Positions 55,009 through 62,827 of a DNA stretch of 64,000 nt are shown one piece after another. A program made the position numbers and the translations under genes. The notes under the pieces are model-generated. The model had not been told where the DNA came from. It did not search any database and saw only the letters and a list, made by a program, of their open reading frames with translations. The stretch spans positions 51,134-115,133 of the forward strand of contig CAYSHC010000001.1 of the NCBI GenBank assembly GCA_964430855.1. The letters are read 5' to 3'. Position 1 is the first letter of the stretch; each line of letters starts with the position of its first letter. The stretch is from JAEZDP01 sp964430855. Its GTDB lineage: Bacteria > Acidobacteriota > Vicinamibacteria > Vicinamibacterales > Vicinamibacteraceae.

Positions 55009-55578
55009 TCAATCGTCGGGGCCGAAGTCGAAGGCCGCCGGACGGGCCTCGTGCACGGGGCGAGTGGCAGCACGACCAGGGCGCGGCAGGCGGATGGTCC
55101 GCGGGGCCAGTGGCCCGGACGCGACAGTATCCGCTGACGTATCGCGCCGGGTCGCTGCCGCCGTGGCGGCGGGCGCCTTCCCCTCCGACAGGTCCATCGC
55201 GAGGTTCGACAGCCTGTCGGCTTCGCGATTCTCCTCCCGCCTGACGTGCTCGAACTCCACCCTGCCAATCCGGCGGGCGAGCGTGCGTGCCTGTGCGTGC
55301 AGCGGCTGGAGGCCGGGGTGCTTCACCTTGTAGACGCCCAGCATCTGCTTGACGATGAGCTCCGAGTCCATGCGGACACGGAGCGCCTGGACACCGGCGG
55401 CGATCGCCCATTCCAGCGCGGCGATCAGGCCGCGGTACTCGGCGACGTTGTTGGTGGCATGGTCGAGCGGCTCGTGCAGCTCGGCCACGACGGTGCCGTC
55501 CTCGTCCACGATCTGGACGCCGTAGCCCGCCGGTCCGGGATTTCCTCTCGCGCCGCCATCGGTGTAGGCCGTCAACAT
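55009..55578 (-). CDS. rnhA: Ribonuclease HI family protein
   Basis: Protein of 189 residues. MLTAYTDGGARGNPGPAGYG is the RNase H start. The four catalytic carboxylates are visible: Asp7 (TDGG), Glu47 (AEYRG), Asp71 (MDSEL) and Asp121 (EADRLSN). A Pro/Arg/Ala-rich tail of about 55 residues follows the domain. It degrades RNA in RNA-DNA hybrids. ATG 55578 was chosen because GACAAT lies seven bases before it; ATG 55587 would overlap that element. Its 3' end is 4 bp from the convergent pgeF gene. Confidence 0.9.
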   Translation of the reverse strand: MLTAYTDGGARGNPGPAGYGVQIVDEDGTVVAELHEPLDHATNNVAEYRGLIAALEWAIAAGVQALRVRMDSELIVKQMLGVYKVKHPGLQPLHAQARTLARRIGRVEFEHVRREENREADRLSNLAMDLSEGKAPAATAAATRRDTSADTVASGPLAPRTIRLPRPGRAATRPVHEARPAAFDFGPDD

Positions 55579-55585
55579 GGCTGAC

Positions 55586-55591
55586 ATTGTC
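55586..55591 (-). promoter_or_regulatory. -10 element GACAAT of a predicted leaderless rnhA mRNA
   Basis: Minus-strand GACAAT is followed by GTCAGCC (seven bases) and ATG 55578. The first base deviates from the TAnnnT pattern. Confidence 0.35.
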
Positions 55592-55690
55592 GCATCGCAC
55601 CGCACGCCGGCGTATGACACGCCACGCGCTTGCGTCGACGGTGCCGTCGTGCGCACTATCGCCCGTGCTGGCGCGTTGCGCCGATCCATC

Positions 55691-55774
55691 ATGAACCGTC
55701 AGGCGTTTCTCATGTGCGCGTGTCCGATGAGCTGCTGCTGCTGCTGCTGCTGCTGCGCGGACACGTGCGGATGA
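55691..55774 (+). CDS. Putative cysteine-rich leader peptide (27 residues, eight consecutive Cys)
   Basis: A short frame upstream of the TonB receptor encodes 27 residues starting MNRQAFLMCACPMS, followed by eight Cys in a row and ADTCG. Eleven of 27 residues are cysteine, including three outside the TGC run, so the Cys content is not only due to the microsatellite. Internal ATG codons occur at 55712 and 55727. No clear ribosome binding site is visible. Poly-Cys short frames act as cysteine-responsive attenuators in mycobacteria; here a strong hairpin and a partly hidden ribosome binding site follow. Expression is unproven. Confidence 0.4.
   Translation: MNRQAFLMCACPMSCCCCCCCCADTCG
55731..55756. 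repeat. GCT/CTG trinucleotide microsatellite
   Basis: Eight uninterrupted GCT units plus two bases. In one plus-strand frame it gives a poly-Cys run (TGC). It may be length-variable by slippage. Confidence 0.9.
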
Positions 55775-55810
55775 ACGGGCGCCTTTCGCTTTTCACGCTG
55801 CTGTACCAGC

Positions 55811-55841
55811 GAGGCCATCATCCGACGTGGATGGTGGCCTC
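55811..55841 (+). promoter_or_regulatory. Strong leader hairpin upstream of the TonB receptor
   Basis: GAGGCCATCATCC pairs with GGATGGTGGCCTC over 13 bp (one G-U pair) around the loop GACGT. It starts 36 bp after the poly-Cys frame and ends 76 bp before the receptor start. Four T follow after six bases, too weak for certainty as a terminator. Confidence 0.55.
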
Positions 55842-55894
55842 GTTGCCGTTTTCGGCCGTGACGAGTGCCGTGATCTGACGTCGGGTGGGCATCG

Positions 55895-55911
55895 CCTGGG
55901 CTTCCAGGAGG
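55895..55911 (+). promoter_or_regulatory. Shine-Dalgarno sequence partly hidden in a hairpin
   Basis: CCTGG (55895-55899) can pair with CCAGG (55904-55908) around a GCTT loop. The Shine-Dalgarno sequence AGGAGG occupies 55906-55911, so its first three bases lie in the stem. It is six bases from ATG 55918. Confidence 0.5.
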
Positions 55912-55917
55912 ATGACC

Positions 55918-58641
55918 ATGCACACGCGACATCTCGGCGCCGGACTCGTCGTCTGGCTCGTGACGCTCGCTCTGGGGCCGATACTGTCGGCGCAGAGCAC
56001 CACGGCCGCCCTGCAGGGGCGAGTCGTCGACCAGCAGGACGCGGCCGTGCCCGGCGCTGCCGTCCTCGTGCGCAACGTCGAGACGGGGTTCGCACGCGAG
56101 GCGGTGAGCGACGGCGACGGCCGGTACCGCATCACCGCACTGCCGCCAGGCACCTACGAGCTCCGGGCGGAGCTGCCGGGCTTTGCCGCGTTCGTCCGCA
56201 CCGGGCTGATCCTCACGATCGGTCAGGACGCCGAGGTCGAGGTGAAGCTTGGCCTCGCGTCGCAGGAAGAAGAGGTGGTGGTGACCGCTGCCGCGCCCCT
56301 GGTGGACGCCACCTCGAACGCGCTCGGCACCACCGTCACGAAGCAGCAACTCGACGACCTGCCGCTCGCCGGACGCGACTTCGCCGGTCTCGCGAACCTG
56401 GCTCCAGGGGTGACGGGTGTCGGCGGCGGCGGCATCAACGCCGGCGGTCAGCTGAGCCGAAACAACAGCATCCTCATCGACGGGACGAACATCGACGACA
56501 ACGGCATCTCCGACCAGCGCGGCTCGCTCTCCCTCGAGACCGTGCGCGAGTACGTCGTCTACACGAACCAGTTCTCCGCCGAGTACGGACAGGCTTCCGG
56601 CGCCATCGTGAACGTCGTCACGCGCGCGGGGACCAACGCCCTCAACGGGCGGCTCTTTGCGTTCCAGCGCAACGACAGCTTCGATGCGCAGGACCCGTTC
56701 TCGAAGGCGCAGGGATCGGGCAAGGCGCCCTTCAGCGAGTATCGCGCGGGCGGCTTCCTCGGCGGGCCCATCGTCCGGGATCGCCTGCATTACTTCGCGT
56801 CGTACGAGCGGTTCTCCAACAGCGCCACGAGCGTCGTGACCTCGCCGCTCGTGCCGGTGGGTGAGCGGGAGCAGCCGCTCGATGCGGACCGCGACCAGTT
56901 CTTCGCCCGGGTCGACTATCAGCTCGGTCGCGCCAACAGCTTCTCTGCCCGCTACCGGCTCGACGATGCCGTGACCAGGGGGCTGGGGATCGGCGGGCTC
57001 AATCCGCGCGAGCGGGGCTACGACCAGACCGGCCGTTTCCAGGATTCGACGCTTGCGCACACGGCGGTGCTCTCGTCGCGCGCGGTCAACGAGCTGCGCG
57101 TCTTCTACGGTCGCTCGAAGCGCTGGTACTCGGTCGACGGCTACGCCGACCCGTCCAGCGTGAGCATCAGCCGCCCGTCCATCAACCTCGGGAAGGCCAG
57201 CAACATGCCGCAGGGCTGGAACACCAAGCGCTACCAGGTGACCAACAGCCTCGGCTACAACCTCGGACGCCACGAGCTCAAGGCCGGCCTGGACGTGCAG
57301 ATCGACAGGACACCCGTCTGGTTCCTCGGCAACAAGGACGGCACCTTCACGTTCCGGACCGACGCGCCGTACGACCCGAACGACCCGGCGACCCATCCCA
57401 TCCAGTTCACCAGGACCGTGGGCGACTGGTTCGACGATCGCCGCAACGAGATGTATGCCGCGTTCGTGCAGGACAGCTGGCGGCTGCACGACCGCCTCAC
57501 GGTGAACCTCGGCCTGCGCTACGACACCGAGACGCTCTTCAGCCGGGCACCCGGCGTGAACGTCCCGCGGGATGCCGACAACTTCGCGCCGCGCCTCGGG
57601 TTCGTGCTGTCGCCGCTCGGCGACGGGCGCACCGTGGTGCGCGGCGGGTACGGACGCTACTTCGACCAGGGGTTCAACAACATCACGGGCAACATCGGCA
57701 TCGCGTTCCGCTCGGTACAGGTGACGGTGCTGAATCCGGGTTTCCCCGACCCGTACGCGGGCGGGACGGTCGTGCCGCAGTTGCCGAGCAACACCATCGC
57801 CGCGCCGCGTATCGATACGCCGTGGACCGAGACGTTCAGCCTCGGCGTCAAGCGCGAGCTGCTGCCGGGGCTGGCGCTGTCGGTGGACGCGACGCGAACG
57901 CTCGGACACAACCTGTTCAACGCGGTGGACATCAACGCGCCCGACCCGGCGACGGGGCTCCGCCCGAACCCGGACTACCTGCGCATCACGCAGTACCAGA
58001 CGACGGGACGCAGCTGGACCGACGCGCTGCTGGTCGGCCTCGAGCGTCGCGCGGGTGATGGCCTGCTGTTCAACCTGTCGTACACGCTCTCGCGCACGAT
58101 CCGGGACGTGCAGGACTTCGGCTCGACGCCGGCCGACCCGTTCAACCCCGCGGCCGAGCGCGCGCTGGCCAACAACGACAGGCGCCACCAGTTCGTCGGG
58201 TCGGTGGTCTACCGGCTGCCGTGGGACGTACAGCTGGCCGGCCTGGTGCAGGCCCGCTCGGGGCTGCCCTGGACCGTGACGACAGGGGTGGACAACAACG
58301 GCGACACCAACATCAACGATCGGCCTGACCTTGCCGTACCCGGCGGTGACCCCACCGACCGGGCCACCTACGACGCGTCGTTCACGGGCCGCGCCGGCAA
58401 CCTGGGCCGGAATACGAACACCGGCCCGGGCTACGTCTCCGTCGACGCGCGCCTGTCGAAGTTCGTCCGGCTCGGATCGCGCAGCGTCGAGGGGTTCGTC
58501 GAGGCCTTCAACCTCTTCAACCGCGCGAACCTGGGCCTTCCTGTCGGCAACCTCCGGTCGGCCGTGTTCGGCCAGTCCACCGGCCTGGCGTCAGGCGCGA
58601 CGCCGCGGCAGGTCGAGATTGGCGTGCGCTTCAACTTCTGA
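55918..58641 (+). CDS. TonB-dependent receptor with carboxypeptidase-regulatory-like N-terminal domain (Oar-like)
   Basis: Outer-membrane protein of 907 residues. The signal peptide ends near SAQ (residue 26). Residues 30-110 (LQGRVVDQQDAAVPGAAVLV, GRYRITALPPGTYELRAELPGF) form a carboxypeptidase-regulatory-like beta sandwich. The plug domain includes LPLAGRDFAGLANLAPGV and NNSILIDGTNIDDNGI. About 650 residues of barrel follow, ending in the aromatic strand VEIGVRFNF. No TonB box is obvious. Such receptors are numerous in Acidobacteriota and Bacteroidota and are linked to uptake of peptides or glycans. The next gene is a secreted peptidase. The start is fixed by AGGAGG. Confidence 0.93.
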   Translation: MHTRHLGAGLVVWLVTLALGPILSAQSTTAALQGRVVDQQDAAVPGAAVLVRNVETGFAREAVSDGDGRYRITALPPGTYELRAELPGFAAFVRTGLILTIGQDAEVEVKLGLASQEEEVVVTAAAPLVDATSNALGTTVTKQQLDDLPLAGRDFAGLANLAPGVTGVGGGGINAGGQLSRNNSILIDGTNIDDNGISDQRGSLSLETVREYVVYTNQFSAEYGQASGAIVNVVTRAGTNALNGRLFAFQRNDSFDAQDPFSKAQGSGKAPFSEYRAGGFLGGPIVRDRLHYFASYERFSNSATSVVTSPLVPVGEREQPLDADRDQFFARVDYQLGRANSFSARYRLDDAVTRGLGIGGLNPRERGYDQTGRFQDSTLAHTAVLSSRAVNELRVFYGRSKRWYSVDGYADPSSVSISRPSINLGKASNMPQGWNTKRYQVTNSLGYNLGRHELKAGLDVQIDRTPVWFLGNKDGTFTFRTDAPYDPNDPATHPIQFTRTVGDWFDDRRNEMYAAFVQDSWRLHDRLTVNLGLRYDTETLFSRAPGVNVPRDADNFAPRLGFVLSPLGDGRTVVRGGYGRYFDQGFNNITGNIGIAFRSVQVTVLNPGFPDPYAGGTVVPQLPSNTIAAPRIDTPWTETFSLGVKRELLPGLALSVDATRTLGHNLFNAVDINAPDPATGLRPNPDYLRITQYQTTGRSWTDALLVGLERRAGDGLLFNLSYTLSRTIRDVQDFGSTPADPFNPAAERALANNDRRHQFVGSVVYRLPWDVQLAGLVQARSGLPWTVTTGVDNNGDTNINDRPDLAVPGGDPTDRATYDASFTGRAGNLGRNTNTGPGYVSVDARLSKFVRLGSRSVEGFVEAFNLFNRANLGLPVGNLRSAVFGQSTGLASGATPRQVEIGVRFNF

Positions 58642-58644
58642 AGA

Positions 58645-58684
58645 GACGCCGCAGCCCGGCGCGCTCCGACCGGGACGCGGCGTC
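58645..58684 (+). other. Hairpin between the TonB receptor and peptidase genes
   Basis: GACGCCGC (58645-58652) pairs with GCGGCGTC (58677-58684), and inside it CCCGG pairs with CCGGG. This two-part stem fills most of the 66-bp spacer. It has no T-tract and could limit read-through or protect the upstream message. Confidence 0.5.
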
Positions 58685-58707
58685 CCTCGCCACGAGGACT
58701 CTCGATC

Positions 58708-60696
58708 ATGATCAGATTCATTGCTTCCGCTGCGGCCCTGCTCCTTGCCGGGGCTCCCTCCGTTGCCATCGCCCAGCGCGTCGCGACGGTCGACGACCTG
58801 CTGCGCATCGCCGCGGTGAGCGACCCACAGCTCTCGCCCGATGGCTCCACCGTGGCCTACGTCGTGACGACGGCCGACTTCGACGAGAACGTGCAGAACT
58901 CCGAGATCTGGAAGGTGTCGACGGAGGGCGGTCCACCGGTGCAGCTGACCTGGCACGCCGGGGCCGATACCTCGCCGCGCTGGTCGCCGGACGGCGGCAC
59001 GCTGGCGTTCCTCTCCACGCGCACGGGCAAGGCGCAGATCCACCTGCTCGACGCGCGCGGCGGAGAGCCGCGCGCGCTGACCTCGCACAAGGAGTCGATC
59101 AGCAGCTTTGAATGGGCGCCGGACGGGTCGGCGCTGGCCTTCACGTCGGTGGCGCCACGGCCGGAGGAGCTGGAGCAGCGCGTGAAGGACCGCTGGGTGC
59201 CACGGGTCGTGGGCGAGGACCTGCGGCCGACCGTGCTGTGGACCGTTGACGTGAAGACCGGCGACATCACGCAGGTCACCGACGGCACGCGGCACGTCAC
59301 GGGCTTCGACTGGTCGCCCGACAGCCAGCGTCTCGTCCTCTCGTCAGCGGTGTCGCCAGACCTTGTCGAGGCCGAGACCGCCGACCTGTTCGTGGTGAGC
59401 CGCAGCGGGGGTGACGAGCGCCGTGTCGGCGGCTTCTCGAGCGCCGACCTCCAGCCGCGCTGGTCGCCCGACGGCACGAGGATCCTCTTCATCTCGCGCG
59501 GCGACCGCGAAGGGACGGCGTGGAACAGCCAGGTCCATGCGCTTGACGTGGCGAGCGGGGCGGTGACGCGCCTCGTCCAGCGATTCGACGAGAACCCGTC
59601 GCGCGTGCGGTGGGCTCCCGACAGTCGCCAGGTGTACTTCGTGGCCACGCAGCGGACGCAGCGCCACCTGTTCGACGGCACCGGGCGCGCACTCACGAGC
59701 GGCAGGCAGGTGGTCAGCGACTATTCGTTCGACAAGGGCCACCAGACGGTTGCCTACGTCCGCGAAGCGCCGGGCGAGCCCGCCGACGTGTTCGTCGCGC
59801 CGGCGTCGCGGCCGGCCGAAGCCCGTCGCCTGACCAGCCACAACCCGGCGATCGCCGAGCTGGCGCTCGGCGAGCAGGAGGTGATCCGCTGGACCAACAG
59901 CACCGGACAGGAGGTGGAAGGCATCCTCGTGAAGCCCGTCGGGTATACGCCCGGCACCCGGGTGCCGCTCATCGTCGTCGTCCACGGCGGCCCGGCCGGT
60001 GTGGACACGGACGGGTTCATCGGACGGAAGTCGGCCTACCCGGTGCAGGTCTATGCCGGCCTCGGCTACGCTTCGCTGCTTGTGAACTACCGCGGCAGCA
60101 CCGGATACGGCGAAGCCTGGCGGCGCGGCAACGTCGGCAGCCTCGGCGCCGCCGAGCACGACGACATCGAGTCCGGCGTCGATGCGCTCGTTGCGAGGGG
60201 CATCGCCGATCCCGACCGGCTCGGGTACTCGGGCTGGAGCTACGGAGGGCACATGACGTACTGGGCCGTGACGCACACGACCCGCTACAAGGCCGCCAGC
60301 GCGGGAGCCGGAGCCACCAACCTGGTCAGCATGTACGGGCAGACCGACATCCCGCACTTCTACACGAAGACGTACTTCGGGAAGGCGCCGTGGGACGACT
60401 TCGACTTCTATGTGAAGCACTCGAGCTTCTTCAGGGTGGGGGAGGTGCAGACGCCGACGCTCATCCAGTACGGCGAGCACGACGCGCGCGTGCCGATGCC
60501 CCAGGGCCTCGAGTTCCACCGCGCACTGCGGGAGCGCGGCGTACCCACGCAGCTGGTCGTCTATCCCGGGCAGGGACACGGCATCCAGGAGCCGCGCTTC
60601 CAGCACGACCTGCTGCAGCGCAACGTCGACTGGTTCACGCGCTGGATTCCGCGGGATCCGGCCACCGAGCAGCCGACGGCCACGGCGTCGCGGTAG
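58708..60696 (+). CDS. Secreted S9 family prolyl oligopeptidase-type peptidase
   Basis: Protein of 662 residues with signal peptide MIRFIASAAALLLAGAPSVAIAQ. The N-terminal 390 residues are a beta-propeller with WSPDG repeats (SPRWSPDGGTLAFLS, FEWAPDGSALAFTS, QPRWSPDGTRILFIS). The hydrolase domain has the serine in GYSGWSYGGHMTYW (Ser511), the acid in GEHDARVP (Asp592) and the histidine in GQGHGI (His624). It should cleave short peptides in the periplasm. GAGGA ten bases upstream supports ATG 58708. Confidence 0.93.
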   Translation: MIRFIASAAALLLAGAPSVAIAQRVATVDDLLRIAAVSDPQLSPDGSTVAYVVTTADFDENVQNSEIWKVSTEGGPPVQLTWHAGADTSPRWSPDGGTLAFLSTRTGKAQIHLLDARGGEPRALTSHKESISSFEWAPDGSALAFTSVAPRPEELEQRVKDRWVPRVVGEDLRPTVLWTVDVKTGDITQVTDGTRHVTGFDWSPDSQRLVLSSAVSPDLVEAETADLFVVSRSGGDERRVGGFSSADLQPRWSPDGTRILFISRGDREGTAWNSQVHALDVASGAVTRLVQRFDENPSRVRWAPDSRQVYFVATQRTQRHLFDGTGRALTSGRQVVSDYSFDKGHQTVAYVREAPGEPADVFVAPASRPAEARRLTSHNPAIAELALGEQEVIRWTNSTGQEVEGILVKPVGYTPGTRVPLIVVVHGGPAGVDTDGFIGRKSAYPVQVYAGLGYASLLVNYRGSTGYGEAWRRGNVGSLGAAEHDDIESGVDALVARGIADPDRLGYSGWSYGGHMTYWAVTHTTRYKAASAGAGATNLVSMYGQTDIPHFYTKTYFGKAPWDDFDFYVKHSSFFRVGEVQTPTLIQYGEHDARVPMPQGLEFHRALRERGVPTQLVVYPGQGHGIQEPRFQHDLLQRNVDWFTRWIPRDPATEQPTATASR

Positions 60697-60710
60697 GTGT
60701 CGGCGCACCG

Positions 60711-60743
60711 GGGCCCCGTTCCGGTCCGTGAGGGACGGGGCCC
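60711..60743. terminator. Hairpin between convergent genes
   Basis: GGGCCCCGTTCC pairs with GGGACGGGGCCC over 12 bp (one G-U pair) with a 9-nt loop. It occupies the 51-bp space between the S9 peptidase and the zinc-ribbon gene. There is no T-tract; a bidirectional end is inferred from position. Confidence 0.55.
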
Positions 60744-60747
60744 GACA

Positions 60748-61482
60748 TCAGGCGTCCGGGGCAGGCGGGGGCGGTGCTGGCGGGACAAACACCACCAGGC
60801 GCGCGCAGCTGTCGCACTGGACGATGGTCTCCTGCCGGCGGATCTCTGAGACGACCATCGGCCGGAAGCGGACGTTGCAGGCGGAGCACGACTCGCCCTT
60901 CAGCTCGGCGACAGCGTTCAGCGGGTAGCGCTTCGACACGCGGTCGTAGCGCTCGAGCAGATCGGCCGGCAGCGCCGCGCGCTCGGCCTGCACGTGCCCC
61001 TCGGCGGCGGCCAGCTCGAGCCGGTCCTTCTGCTCCTCGGCGGCCAGCTGCGCGAGCGCGACGTCGGCGTCCGAGCGGGCCGCGGCGAGCGCCGCGCGCG
61101 CGGTGTCGACGCTGGCCTGCAGCTCGTCGATCTCCATCAGCCAGCCGATGACCCGATCGTCGAGCGCCTTGAGCTGGCCGTCGGTGCTCGCGATCTCGTG
61201 CTGCATCGCCTCGTACTCGCGGCCCGTCGTCACGGTCATCAGCTGGTCGCGGTACTTCGCGAGGCGCGCCTGGAGCGCTGACGCGTCGCTCTCGCCCTGG
61301 CGCCGTTTCGCCTGGAGCTCGTCGAGCCTCTCCTGGAGCGCCGCGAGGGCGTGCGCCGCGTCGGCGACTGCCGCCTCGATCGCGCTGCGCCGCTCGGGCA
61401 GCGCCGCCAGCCTGGCGCGCACCGCCGCCACGTCACGTTCGAACGCCTGGAGCCGGCGCAGCGCTTCCGTCACCGAAGCCAT
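60748..61482 (-). CDS. Coiled-coil protein with C4 zinc ribbon
   Basis: Protein of 244 residues. Residues 1-175 are an Ala/Glu/Leu-rich antiparallel coiled coil. The C-terminus carries CSACNVRF and, 20 residues later, QCDSCARLVVF, a four-cysteine zinc ribbon. This architecture (formerly DUF164) is widespread and probably binds nucleic acid or a protein partner; function is not established. A Pro/Ala tail follows. ATG 61482 is supported by TACAAT seven bases upstream; the frame is open further back. Confidence 0.88.
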   Translation of the reverse strand: MASVTEALRRLQAFERDVAAVRARLAALPERRSAIEAAVADAAHALAALQERLDELQAKRRQGESDASALQARLAKYRDQLMTVTTGREYEAMQHEIASTDGQLKALDDRVIGWLMEIDELQASVDTARAALAAARSDADVALAQLAAEEQKDRLELAAAEGHVQAERAALPADLLERYDRVSKRYPLNAVAELKGESCSACNVRFRPMVVSEIRRQETIVQCDSCARLVVFVPPAPPPPAPDA

Positions 61483-61489
61483 CGGCGCG

Positions 61490-61495
61490 ATTGTA
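61490..61495 (-). promoter_or_regulatory. -10 element TACAAT of a predicted leaderless mRNA
   Basis: Minus-strand TACAAT is followed by CGCGCCG (seven bases) and ATG 61482. It is the closest of the ten to the TATAAT consensus together with TAGAAT at 11630. Confidence 0.5.
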
Positions 61496-61529
61496 TGGCA
61501 TGCGACTACCGCGACGCGGGGGCCTCGAC

Positions 61530-61535
61530 CATACT
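61530..61535 (+). promoter_or_regulatory. -10 element CATACT of a predicted leaderless mRNA
   Basis: CATACT, GGAGGG and ATG 61542 follow one another, identical to the typA upstream region except for the first base. The divergent zinc-ribbon start lies 59 bp away. Confidence 0.45.
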
Positions 61536-61541
61536 GGAGGG

Positions 61542-62546
61542 ATGGTGGACGTCGCAATCATCGGCGCTGGACCGGTCGGGCTCGCCTGTGCCATCGAGGC
61601 GAAGCGTGCCGGCCTGACGGCGCGCATCGTGGAAAAGGGCGGGCTCGTCAACTCCATCCAGGGCTATCCCTCCGGGATGGAGTTCTTCTCCACGCCCGAC
61701 CTCATCGAGATCGGGGGCTACCCCTTCCCGGTGCACGGCTACAAGCCGACCAGGGAGGAGGCCATCGAGTACTACCGTGGCGTCGCCGCGCGAGAGGAGC
61801 TCGACATCCGCCTGTACGAGCGCGCGCTCGAGCTGCGCGGCGCGCACGGCGCCTTCGAGCTCGTCACCGACAAGGCCGTGCACGCGTGCGGGCACGTGAT
61901 TGTCGCGACGGGGTTCTTTGACGTTCCGAACCTGCTGCGCGTCCCCGGCGAGGACCTGCCGAAGGTCACGCACTACTACCGCGAGCCCTATCCGTACTTC
62001 CGGCAGCGCGTGGCCGTCATCGGCGCGAGGAACTCGGCGGCGAAGGCCGCGCTCGACCTGTACCGGCACGGCGCCGAGGTGACGCTGATCGTGCGCGGGC
62101 CGGCGCTGTCCGACACGGTCAAGTACTGGATCCGCCCCGACCTCGAGAATCGCATCAAGGAGGGCAGCATCACGGCGCTCTTCAACAGCATCGTCACCGA
62201 GATCCGCGAGTCGTCCATCGTCGTGCAGACGCCGGACGGCACGAGGGAGATCCCGAACGACTTCGTCCTGGCGCTGACGGGCTACCAGCCCGACTTCGCG
62301 TTCCTCGAGCGTCTGGGCGTCACGTTCGCCGACGATGGCTGGCGAACCCCCGTGTTCGACGAGGTCACCTTCGAGAGCGCGCGGCCCGGCCTGTACCTGG
62401 CGGGCACGGTCTGCGGCGGGCTGAAGACCAACCGCTGGTTCATCGAGAACGGGCGGTTCCACGCGCGGCAGATCGCGCAGCACATCGCGGGGCGGCAGCC
62501 GCAGGCCGTCCCGTTCGAGGAGTTGCACTGGAAGACCGCGGAGTGA
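61542..62546 (+). CDS. YpdA/Bdr-like FAD/NAD(P)H-dependent thiol-disulfide reductase
   Basis: Protein of 334 residues with two dinucleotide folds: VAIIGAGPVGLACAIEAKRAGL at the N-terminus and RVAVIGARNSAAKAALDLYRHGAEVTLI near residue 167. The sequence KGGLVNSIQGYPSGMEFFSTPDLIEIGG and the closing GLYLAGTVCGGLKTNRWFIENGR, with its single cysteine, match the YpdA group, reported to be bacillithiol-disulfide reductases. It lacks the CxxC pair of thioredoxin reductases. If correct, the organism makes bacillithiol. ATG 61542 begins exactly at the fold. Confidence 0.82.
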   Translation: MVDVAIIGAGPVGLACAIEAKRAGLTARIVEKGGLVNSIQGYPSGMEFFSTPDLIEIGGYPFPVHGYKPTREEAIEYYRGVAAREELDIRLYERALELRGAHGAFELVTDKAVHACGHVIVATGFFDVPNLLRVPGEDLPKVTHYYREPYPYFRQRVAVIGARNSAAKAALDLYRHGAEVTLIVRGPALSDTVKYWIRPDLENRIKEGSITALFNSIVTEIRESSIVVQTPDGTREIPNDFVLALTGYQPDFAFLERLGVTFADDGWRTPVFDEVTFESARPGLYLAGTVCGGLKTNRWFIENGRFHARQIAQHIAGRQPQAVPFEELHWKTAE

Positions 62547-62803
62547 GGACGGCCGCGCCCGGATGACCGCGTACGGGTGTGACCAGTAGAGGGCAGCACG
62601 CCCGGCTGGGGGGCAGCTCCGGTGCGGCCGCCGGCCACGCTGCGCCGTCGCCTTCGGTGATACCGGCCCGACCACATCGGCGCCGGCGTCACGTTCGCGC
62701 CTCGCTACGGTCGAGCCGGGCTCCGGGCGCCTGGCGCGCGTGGCGTGATCCTTGTCGGCGGCCGCACAGTCGCCGCCCCCAGCCGGGCGTCCTGCCCTCC
62801 CAC

Positions 62804-62827
62804 GCCGCGCCGGCCATGCCGGCCCTA
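62804..62827. repeat. REP-like hairpin, variant copy 3, supplying a stop codon
   Basis: GCCGGC, CAT, GCCGGC (62809-62823) is followed by CCTA, with CTA at 62825-62827 being the TAG stop of the minus-strand gene. The stem is shorter and sits 2 nt nearer the stop than in copies 1 and 2. The 278-bp gap before it (62547-62824, convergent genes) holds no gene that I recognise. Confidence 0.5.

Noticed and set aside
55731..55756. CRISPR-like direct repeat
   Set aside because: The units are three bases long without spacers; it is a trinucleotide microsatellite. No CRISPR array was seen anywhere in the window.
55699..58188. An 829-codon minus-strand frame opposite the TonB receptor, including a poly-Gln run
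   Set aside because: Composition is that of a GC-rich antisense shadow. The poly-Gln run is the CTG microsatellite read backwards.
62547..62803. Possible small gene or structured RNA in the 278-bp convergent gap
   Set aside because: No frame with a ribosome site and no strong stem other than the terminal REP-like hairpin could be supported.
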